NCBI GenBank assembly: GCA_001839685.1 | Contig: MLAK01000550.1 | Span: forward strand, 40,817 to 53,468 | Length of the DNA: 12,652 nt | Reading direction: 5' to 3' | From: Tritrichomonas foetus | Lineage: Eukaryota; Parabasalia; Tritrichomonadida; Tritrichomonadidae | Part shown: positions 6,922 to 12,652 of the stretch, piece after piece | Layout: every line of letters begins with the position of its first letter | Position numbering within the stretch: the first letter of the stretch is position 1 | Position numbers and translations under genes: made by a program | Notes under the pieces: model-generated | Told to the model about the DNA's origin: nothing | Database searches by the model: none | The model's input: only the letters and a program-made list of their open reading frames with translations

Positions 6922-7593
6922 TCAAGCCCAGTTAAAAACAGAATCATCAAACTCAAGAAACGTGCTAAATACATATGATGGTTTCGCATTGTAAGAATCA
7001 TGCATATGCTCATCATTTCCATTTGCAAAAAGTGCAACTGCCATATTGGCCTCATTTGCAGCTTTGACTCCATTTTCAGCATCTTCAACAACAAGAACAT
7101 TTTCAGAAGGAATGTTTCCCAACTTTGCAGCACATGTAAGGAAAATCTCAGGTGAAGGTTTTGCATGCTTCACTTCATCTCCACATACAACAACATCAAA
7201 AAGTTGATAAAATTCTTGATGATTAGAATATTTGAGTTCAGTAAGATCTCTTCCACAGCTTGTTGCTAAGCCAATTTTATACCCTTTTGATTTCAGTCTT
7301 TGCACTAAATCAAAGGCACCTGGAAAAGCTTTGGCATTGGCAAGTTTCTCGTTTACAACAACTGCCCTTTTATCAAGAAATTCTTGTGGTGTCATCTTTA
7401 AATTGTATTCTTTGACACATCTTTCTGCTACATCAAGAGCACGAAGACCATTTATAGATTTATGAAATTCATCAGTGTAATCATGACCAAGAATAACAGC
7501 AGTTGATTCTCGATATGCACCGATTGTGTCAAGCAATGTTCCATCATTATCAAAGATGATTGCTTGAATTGGATGATCCCATACTTTGCTCAT
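6922..7593 (-). CDS. HAD-superfamily phosphatase, beta-PGM/pseudouridine-5'-phosphatase-like
   Basis: The predicted product is a 223-residue cytosolic hydrolase of HAD subfamily IA (DOG1, HDHD1, beta-phosphoglucomutase-like), which removes phosphate from a small metabolite through an aspartyl-phosphate. Motif I is Phe-Asp-Asn-Asp-Gly-Thr (14-19), with nucleophile Asp15 and acid/base Asp17. A helical cap follows at about 22-90, then motif II Ala-Thr-Ser-Cys-Gly (110-114), motif III with Lys145 in Lys-Pro-Ser-Pro-Glu-Ile-Phe, and motif IV Val-Val-Glu-Asp-Ala-Glu-Asn-Gly (168-175), which binds magnesium. All catalytic residues are present. The frame is open upstream to 7704, but that extension is basic, aromatic-rich and unlike the family. 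The ATG at 7593 starts nine residues before the first strand, as expected, so I chose it. The substrate cannot be told from sequence. A mutase is less likely than a phosphatase, but the two are hard to separate here. Confidence 0.85.
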   Translation of the reverse strand: MSKVWDHPIQAIIFDNDGTLLDTIGAYRESTAVILGHDYTDEFHKSINGLRALDVAERCVKEYNLKMTPQEFLDKRAVVVNEKLANAKAFPGAFDLVQRLKSKGYKIGLATSCGRDLTELKYSNHQEFYQLFDVVVCGDEVKHAKPSPEIFLTCAAKLGNIPSENVLVVEDAENGVKAANEANMAVALFANGNDEHMHDSYNAKPSYVFSTFLEFDDSVFNWA

Positions 7594-7923
7594 GAACAAA
7601 AAATAAATAACCAAATTTCGCCATAAATTGACCTTTGCAAAATGGAGATAGAAATATATCGAGAAAATTACTCCGACATGATTTTTTTGGTGTAATATAG
7701 TCACTGAATGTTTTGAAATCTTTGAATACCATTAGTTTTATATTTTAACCCCTGATAGAATAATATCATCTTTTGATGTTTTTGCACATTCGAATTATGT
7801 AAAGAAAGAAGTAAATATTTCATAGGATGTAATTAACGCAAATTTTAAAAATATAATTATATCTCTAATTGACAGCTTCATTATCTGATATTATAGGATA
7901 ATATTATATAATAAAGCTGTCAT
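7594..7923. other. Spacer between the phosphatase start and the Sel1 ORF stop
   Basis: Both flanking genes are on the minus strand, so this 330-base stretch should hold the 3' UTR of the Sel1 ORF and the promoter of the phosphatase. I found no trichomonad-type initiator on the minus strand between about 7600 and 7740. The only clear structure is the hairpin next to the Sel1 stop (7869-7922). Confidence 0.5.
7869..7922 (-). repeat. Stem-loop directly after the Sel1 ORF stop
   Basis: GACAGCTT (7871-7878) pairs perfectly with AAGCTGTC (7914-7921), and 11 of 13 positions match over the extended arms. Between them, ATATTAT and ATAATAT around the trinucleotide AGG can form an inner stem. On the minus strand the structure begins within a few bases of the TAG stop at 7924-7926, so it would form in the 3' UTR. 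It may stabilise the mRNA or mark its end, but no family is recognised. Confidence 0.6.
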
Positions 7924-9660
7924 CTATTTTTCACCATAGAATCCAGTACAATTGTCTTTAAGAAGTTGGTAATTTTCCATTTCATAATTTTCATTATCGA
8001 AGGCTGCTTTTAGATGCATCAAACCCCGACTGATATTTTTCTCAAGTCCATTTCGTCCGCTTATCAAAATTTCTCCTAAAATTTCCTTTGCTTCACCACT
8101 TCCTGCTTTTGCCCAATATTCAAGCAAGCTTAAGAATATTTGTGATGCATTTTCATATGAAGGATCATTGTCAACATGATTATTCAATTGTTGAGAAACT
8201 GTTTTTAATGATTGAAAATCAGGATTCCATTTACAATCTTGATTTACGGCTTTTTGCCACTCTTCAACAGCTAATATAGCATTTCCATTACGAGCGAATT
8301 CACATCCATGAATTATCAAGTGATGAGTTTTGCTGAAATCATATTCATTGAGCGAATATTGGCATTTTAAGAAATAATCGAAAGCTGGTTTATAACCTGC
8401 TTCAAACGAATCTTCCAAGAGCTTCTTCGCTTCATTGTCTTTATTATGTATGAATGATAAATCAACTAATTTTTCAGTAATTAACACTGCCAAAAAGTAG
8501 GAAATTGATGAATCGTTTCTTGATTCACTTAAAAGTGTTGATAAGTCAGAAGTTGTTAAATATTTCTTAGCAAAATTAAAATAAGTTGGTGAAAATGGTT
8601 TGTAACATCTTCGTAAACAGAATTTCAAAGATAGTAAAGCTTCACAAACTGGCCACATAATTTCACCATTTTCTTCCACACATTTTACAACAGCAAAGTT
8701 TGACGAAAGATCGTTTTCTCTTAATCCTGCTTTGATGAAAAAGATAACTTCTCGAATGTTACCTCCACTTTTCATTAAAGCTTCATAAAACATAAAAGCT
8801 GCATCTTTCGTTCCATGCTCAGACGCAGTTTTAAACATTTTGGCTGCTTCTCTCGGATTGGGTCGAATACCAATTCCATAAGTGAGTTTCTTAGCGTACC
8901 AAAATATGGCACCATCATGTCCTGCATCAGCAGCTGATTTAAACAGCATTGATGAACGAATTACATTTAAGAAAACTGATTCACCTGTTTCACATCTCAT
9001 TGCATCTTCGAAAAGTTCATCACCTGAACGAATTCCACCAAGTGGCTTCAATAGTTGAGCGTTTCCTTTCATTGCACTTGTTATAGGAAGATGTCCAAAT
9101 GGAATATGATTGATATTTTTCTGTAGTAAGTTATTATTTAACAAATTATGCTGAATTACACTTGGTTTGATCAAATTGGAATTTGACAAATGATTATACT
9201 TGGATGGGTTTATATTATTGGAATTGATACTACTAAAGTTAGTGAGAGCATGGTTATCAATTACCAAGTTTTCGCGTTCAATCTCATTGTCACTATTATT
9301 TAATTGATTATTCAAATTAAACACATTGCTTGATCGAATTAAATCATTTTGTAATGGTGCTGTTGCTTGAGTTAATGAAATTGGTGGAGCACTCATTGTA
9401 TTAGCTGCTTTAGAGAGTTTAAATCCTGATGTTGTTTCTGGTATTGTACATAAATCTTCACCAAATTTATCTTCTTCTAAAGGTGGGGAAAGGAATGGGT
9501 TAGCTGCCACTTTTTTAGGAGCATTGGAACCAGATTTCATATTTGGTGGTGGACTAGCTGGTTGTGGTTTTACATGAATCATATTTTTATGTTTAAATAT
9601 AAATGTTGGCTTACTATGAGAGACTAGAACTTGTGCATCAATTCCATTAATACTTTCCAT
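7924..9660 (-). CDS. Sel1-repeat ORF, probable C-terminal part of a kinase-Sel1 gene
   Basis: The 578-residue frame divides in two. Residues 1-210 are low-complexity, Asn/Ser/Pro-rich and probably disordered. From about 214 the protein is helical, with Sel1-like (TPR-related) repeats. The clearest run is 237-294 (Leu-Phe-Lys-Ser-Ala-Ala-Asp-Ala-Gly-His, then Ala-Ala-Lys-Met-Phe-Lys-Thr-Ala-Ser-Glu-His-Gly). Further repeats lie near 410-430 and at 518-557. Sel1 repeats are protein-interaction scaffolds. The apparent ATG at 9660 lies in the same frame as the upstream pseudokinase, only two codons after its TAG, leaving no room for a promoter or normal leader. I infer that this was, or is, the C-terminal half of one protein of about 1014 codons. 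No TAAA overlaps its TAG stop. The repeat assignment is good. The status as a separate gene is doubtful. Confidence 0.7.
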   Translation of the reverse strand: MESINGIDAQVLVSHSKPTFIFKHKNMIHVKPQPASPPPNMKSGSNAPKKVAANPFLSPPLEEDKFGEDLCTIPETTSGFKLSKAANTMSAPPISLTQATAPLQNDLIRSSNVFNLNNQLNNSDNEIERENLVIDNHALTNFSSINSNNINPSKYNHLSNSNLIKPSVIQHNLLNNNLLQKNINHIPFGHLPITSAMKGNAQLLKPLGGIRSGDELFEDAMRCETGESVFLNVIRSSMLFKSAADAGHDGAIFWYAKKLTYGIGIRPNPREAAKMFKTASEHGTKDAAFMFYEALMKSGGNIREVIFFIKAGLRENDLSSNFAVVKCVEENGEIMWPVCEALLSLKFCLRRCYKPFSPTYFNFAKKYLTTSDLSTLLSESRNDSSISYFLAVLITEKLVDLSFIHNKDNEAKKLLEDSFEAGYKPAFDYFLKCQYSLNEYDFSKTHHLIIHGCEFARNGNAILAVEEWQKAVNQDCKWNPDFQSLKTVSQQLNNHVDNDPSYENASQIFLSLLEYWAKAGSGEAKEILGEILISGRNGLEKNISRGLMHLKAAFDNENYEMENYQLLKDNCTGFYGEK

Positions 9661-9669
9661 GCCTTTCTA
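9661..9669 (-). other. In-frame TAG separating kinase and Sel1 ORFs
   Basis: On the minus strand the kinase frame reads ...ACA ATC AAC TAG AAA GGC ATG GAA AGT..., so both ORFs are in one frame with one stop and two sense codons between them. One base change in the stop (for example to AAG, CAG, TGG or TAT) would restore a continuous frame. The three bases after TAG (AAA) do not match the known CAA-type read-through context. No TAAA signal overlaps this stop. The coordinates were checked directly against the sequence. Confidence 0.8.
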
Positions 9670-10968
9670 GTTGATTGTATTCGGTTTAGCTGTAATTGGA
9701 AGAGGTGGTCTTGTTAATTGAATTGATTTTCTTCTTTCGTCATTCTTTTTCCCAGTATTTACATGACCTTTTTGAGCATTTACTGTAAGAATAGTATTGG
9801 CTGTCCTATTTATACTGCAGTGACAATTACCATTACAGTGACCATTACAATGGCCATGATTGTGTCCATGTGAAACTTGTTCAACCAATTTATTAATATA
9901 CTTATCTGCTGGAACCAATTGTAGTTTGTCAATTTCGTCATGCGATTCATTTGTATGAATCACAACTGGTTTACAAGTCACCATATTTTTCCTATATTCC
10001 AAAAATTCATCTTCATCAATTCTTGGAAGCTTAAAATCAGGTGTATCAAGTTTATATAAAATATCGAAGAATTTTGGTCGTTTTTTCCAGTGGACATTTG
10101 TACAACTTCGAATTAGCTTTTTATACGGCTTTGGTGTTGTGTTTGGAAGCTTTAGTTTTGACCCTGATGCAATTATTCTAGCAGCAGTATCTTCATCTGC
10201 AATTTCTGCGAAAGGTGGATTATTTCCCGAAAACAAAAAAGCCAATACCATTCCATACGAAAAAACATCACATGATTTTTGGAATTCAATATCATTTTTA
10301 TCTATTTCTTCACATTCATAATCATTTTCAGGTTTGCTTTCACATGTCTGATCGACTTTATGAGAATTTAATGACTCTTCGATCGCGCTATTTTCATTTT
10401 CTTCTTTCAAAATATCAGGTGATGTATATCTTTTCACATATCTGTGCAAATAATAATTCTTTGGAAAGCCAAACCCGGTTAATAACGGTTCGTATTTTTC
10501 ATTTAGAAGGATGTGCTCTGGACGCAAATCATTGTGTATAAATGATGGTTTATAACAATGAAGTAAATTCATTGCAAAAGCAACTCCATAAATAATTTTC
10601 ATGCGAATGGTTTGCCAATGTTTTCCAAGATTGCTTGGATTAATCAAATCAAGACTACGAAAGCATGCATATTGTGAATAAATCCTTGGCGGTTGAAAAA
10701 GTTCTCTATCGCCTTCATTGAATCCAAATATTTTGTGAATTGATGGATGGGAGATGGTTTGCATCGCTTGAACAGATACTTTTATGTCTTCAATTTTCAA
10801 ATTCTTTTTGGGATTCAAAAAAATCTCTTTTAATATGAATATTTCGTCGTTGTCGGTTTTACTTTTGTCTGCAGGGGCGAGACGACGGGCTAGATAGACT
10901 GTACTTAATGGCCCTCTCTTAATGAGCTCAATCTTCTTACAGTTGCTGTAAAAGTCATCCTCATTCAT
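9667..10968 (-). CDS. TKL-like pseudokinase, probable N-terminal part of a kinase-Sel1 gene
   Basis: The product is 433 residues from the ATG at 10968. An in-frame ATG at 11145 would add 59 residues rich in Phe, Tyr, Ile and Asn that look like translated AT-rich leader, so I prefer the shorter form, which starts 12 residues before the kinase fold. The fold is clear: glycine-loop remnant (16-27), Lys47 in the VAIK position, Ser-His-Pro-Ser-Ile (73-77), catalytic loop His-Asn-Asp-Leu-Arg-Pro-Glu-His (145-152), Tyr-Thr-Ser-Pro-Asp-Ile-Leu in place of the APE region, and Asp-Val-Phe-Ser-Tyr-Gly after an acidic insert of about 45 residues. The DFG motif is Gly-Phe-Gly (165-167), the loop asparagine is His152, Ser65 stands where the helix-C glutamate is expected, and the glycine loop keeps one glycine. 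These losses predict a pseudokinase. A His/Cys cluster occupies 367-384. The frame ends at a TAG two codons before the Sel1 ORF. Confidence 0.8.
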   Translation of the reverse strand: MNEDDFYSNCKKIELIKRGPLSTVYLARRLAPADKSKTDNDEIFILKEIFLNPKKNLKIEDIKVSVQAMQTISHPSIHKIFGFNEGDRELFQPPRIYSQYACFRSLDLINPSNLGKHWQTIRMKIIYGVAFAMNLLHCYKPSFIHNDLRPEHILLNEKYEPLLTGFGFPKNYYLHRYVKRYTSPDILKEENENSAIEESLNSHKVDQTCESKPENDYECEEIDKNDIEFQKSCDVFSYGMVLAFLFSGNNPPFAEIADEDTAARIIASGSKLKLPNTTPKPYKKLIRSCTNVHWKKRPKFFDILYKLDTPDFKLPRIDEDEFLEYRKNMVTCKPVVIHTNESHDEIDKLQLVPADKYINKLVEQVSHGHNHGHCNGHCNGNCHCSINRTANTILTVNAQKGHVNTGKKNDERRKSIQLTRPPLPITAKPNTIN

Positions 10969-11420
10969 TCTCTGATTCTGATTATTTTTTGAATAAAATT
11001 CTTCATTCAATTTTGAAAAGGATTTTAGATTTTCTACGTTTATTCGTATAAATCGAAAATAACCCTTTGAATTTTCAATGAAGTAAAAACATAAATTCTC
11101 ATATAAAATACAGATATTTTGAATCAAGAAATACCATTTTTTCAAATGCGATTATCTTTCTTAGTCAGGTAGAAAAAGTTACAAGTTTCGAAATTATAAC
11201 TTATTATTTGATACATAGTCCATATTTTAGCAATTTATCAGTAAAAACCATTTTTAGCCAGAAAGAAAAAAGTGACATTTTTTTACAATTCCACAATTTT
11301 ATTTTAAACGTACATATTCCAACGAATAGCGAAATAGAAGAAAGAGCGAATACTGCAATAGCGAACTTGTCGAAGCAGTATGAGTCATTAACAAATACAA
11401 AAAAAGAGTTACAAGCCAAT
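10969..11420. other. Divergent intergenic region between pseudokinase and coiled-coil genes
   Basis: The two genes face away from each other, so this 452-base stretch should hold both promoters. On the minus strand the kinase frame stays open to an ATG at 11145. On the plus strand the coiled-coil frame is open from 11082 with no in-frame ATG until 11421. The stretch from about 11320 to 11420 translates as convincing coiled coil (Glu-Ile-Glu-Glu-Arg-Ala type), so part of it may be coding. No trichomonad intron signals (GTATGT-type donor or ACTAACACACAG acceptor) were found. Confidence 0.45.
11384..11388 (+). promoter_or_regulatory. Candidate initiator TCATT of the coiled-coil gene
   Basis: TCATT fits the trichomonad initiator consensus and would give a leader of about 35 nt before the ATG at 11421, a usual distance. 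It conflicts with the coding look of the frame just upstream, so it is only a candidate. Confidence 0.2.
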
Positions 11421-12497
11421 ATGAAAACCTTAAATTCCGACATCGAAAAGATATTACTACGCATTAAAAAATTTGATCTGAAAACAAAACAAAACGCAAT
11501 CTCTGAAAAAGAAAAGGAGAAAAACGAAGAACTCCTTGACGAATTAGAAAATCAAAAGATCGTTGATGAAAATAATCTTGTTGAGATGACCAAATATATT
11601 CAAAAAGCTGTCCAAGATCTCTGCCAAGAAAGGAAACAAAGAATCAAAATGGTTAGCAAAAAGAAAGAATCTTTGAGCGATTTACAAAAAATGACTTTGG
11701 CTGTTCAGGCTCTTCAAGAGCAACCTTCAAGCGACCAAATATATTCAGAATTATCTAAACAATATAAACAATTTGCAGATGACATAAAGCGTAAAAAAGA
11801 TTCATTAAATTCACAATTAGAAGAAAGTCGAAAGGATTATGAATCTGCACTTGAAGAATCAAAATCACGTGAATTACAATTAAAAGAAATTCAGAATGAA
11901 ATCAGTGATATTGAAGGAAGACTTAAAAGAAGAGATGAATCAATTTCTTGCTATGATCATGATATTTCTGATTTAAACGAACAGAGAGAAGAAATAGAAC
12001 GTGAAATATCTAAATTAGAAATGTCTAAAAAAGGAATAAATGATTCAATTGAAATTCTTTCAAAAGCTTTAGAAAGTTTTCAACAAAAAACAAATTGTGT
12101 AGGAGCTAGACTCAAAAAAGAAAATGACAAATATTCAGAATTAACAAAATTCTTGTTGGCTTTCAATAATGATTGTGATCAGAAAATGAAAGATATTACT
12201 GAAGAACTTGAAAATGAAGAAAAAGAGGTACTTCAAAAAGTGAAACAAATCATCAATATTAAACAAAATGAAGTGGAATCACTTCAAGAAAATATCTCTC
12301 AAGCTGCAACAGATACACATAATATTATGCTTCGTATAGATGAACTTGAAAAAGAGAGGCAAGATGAAGCAAATCAAATAAATTTAATGAATGAAAACTC
12401 TAAAATTCTTTACGGTGCGATGCAGCAAATTATGACAACAATATCAAATCCAAATTTCGCAATGGATGTCCCAATAACTGCAGGAAGAGACCAATAA
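11421..12497 (+). CDS. Long coiled-coil protein of unknown function
   Basis: From the ATG at 11421 the product has 358 residues. It is almost entirely charged, Glu/Lys/Gln-rich helix with leucine and isoleucine in heptad spacing, interrupted only briefly, as in SMC-like, tropomyosin-like or cytoskeletal coiled coils. The last 30 or so residues (around Tyr-Gly-Ala-Met-Gln-Gln and Asn-Pro-Asn-Phe-Ala-Met-Asp-Val-Pro) are not coiled coil and may be a short docking tail. No ATPase, kinase, motor or membrane motif is present, so I assign no function. Its likeliest role is structural or as an oligomeric adaptor. The start is uncertain: coiled coil continues upstream in frame for about 30 codons without an ATG. 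The stop overlaps a TAAA. The gene is divergent from the pseudokinase gene. Confidence 0.75.
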   Translation: MKTLNSDIEKILLRIKKFDLKTKQNAISEKEKEKNEELLDELENQKIVDENNLVEMTKYIQKAVQDLCQERKQRIKMVSKKKESLSDLQKMTLAVQALQEQPSSDQIYSELSKQYKQFADDIKRKKDSLNSQLEESRKDYESALEESKSRELQLKEIQNEISDIEGRLKRRDESISCYDHDISDLNEQREEIEREISKLEMSKKGINDSIEILSKALESFQQKTNCVGARLKKENDKYSELTKFLLAFNNDCDQKMKDITEELENEEKEVLQKVKQIINIKQNEVESLQENISQAATDTHNIMLRIDELEKERQDEANQINLMNENSKILYGAMQQIMTTISNPNFAMDVPITAGRDQ

Positions 12498-12498
12498 A
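12495..12498 (+). terminator. Putative TAAA poly(A) signal overlapping the coiled-coil stop
   Basis: The stop TAA is the first part of TAAA, the same arrangement as at the methyltransferase gene. The following sequence is T-rich. Confidence 0.35.
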
Positions 12499-12614
12499 CT
12501 GTTTTTAATATTCTAATTCTTATTAGGTATGAACAACTATCTTTTTCATTTATTTTTTTTATTCTTTATTTTATATGATAAAGTTGATAAAGAAAATCAG
12601 GAAAATGTTATCAA

Positions 12615-12652
12615 GAATGAAAACAATGATTTATGAATGAAAACAATGATTT
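12615..12652. repeat. Start of a 20-bp tandem repeat, cut by the window end
   Basis: GAATGAAAACAATGATTT occurs at 12615-12632 and again at 12635-12652, separated by AT, giving a 20-bp period. The second copy runs to the last base, so the array may continue. With only two copies visible, the tandem nature is likely but not proven. Confidence 0.7.

Noticed and set aside
7594..7704. N-terminal extension of the HAD phosphatase to 7704
   Set aside because: The extension is aromatic and basic, unlike the family, and the ATG at 7593 gives the normal spacing to motif I.
11208..11420. Extension of the coiled-coil gene to 11208
   Set aside because: The codon at 11208 is TTG, not ATG, and the first 30 or so residues do not look like protein. 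Only the part after about 11320 does, and it is discussed as a finding.

Overview
The window looks like nuclear DNA of an AT-rich protist, most likely a trichomonad (parabasalid; Tritrichomonas or Trichomonas type). The reasons are single-exon genes with eukaryote-type products (a RalGAP-like protein, an eEF1A-lysine-methyltransferase-like protein, a TKL-like pseudokinase, Sel1 repeats, a long coiled coil), short intergenic spaces, no operon logic, standard stop codons, and TAAA tetranucleotides that overlap or abut three of the stop codons, as in the trichomonad poly(A) signal. The taxon is inferred from style, because no rRNA or other marker gene is present.

Layout. Positions 1-198 are a perfect 18-bp tandem array (11 copies). 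Positions 199-1840 hold no convincing intact gene, but carry a second 18-bp array (778-969), a short perfect hairpin (1099-1121) and a few gene-remnant-like open stretches. A Rap/Ran-GAP (RalGAP beta-like) gene runs at 1841-5200 (+). A spacer with a pyrimidine-rich repeat, a palindrome and a long inverted repeat leads to a class I methyltransferase of the EEF1AKMT4/METTL13 type at 5667-6302 (+). A convergent spacer (6303-6921) carries a 15-bp tandem repeat and a perfect 24-bp palindrome. Three reading frames follow on the minus strand: a HAD phosphatase (6922-7593), a Sel1-repeat ORF (7924-9660) and a TKL-like pseudokinase ORF (9667-10968, possibly from 11145). A coiled-coil gene lies on the plus strand (11421-12497, with an open frame extending upstream). 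The window ends inside what looks like the start of another tandem repeat.

The most notable structure is the pseudokinase/Sel1 pair. The two ORFs share one frame and are separated only by TAG AAA GGC before the next ATG. This reads as one kinase-linker-Sel1 gene interrupted by a single in-frame TAG: a nonsense mutation, a read-through stop, or a sequence error. The kinase half has lost the DFG aspartate, the catalytic-loop asparagine, the helix-C glutamate and most of the glycine loop, and it carries a dense His/Cys cluster just before the junction. I found no defence system, CRISPR array, transposase or tRNA/rRNA gene. The RalGAP, methyltransferase, phosphatase and coiled-coil genes show no evident functional linkage.
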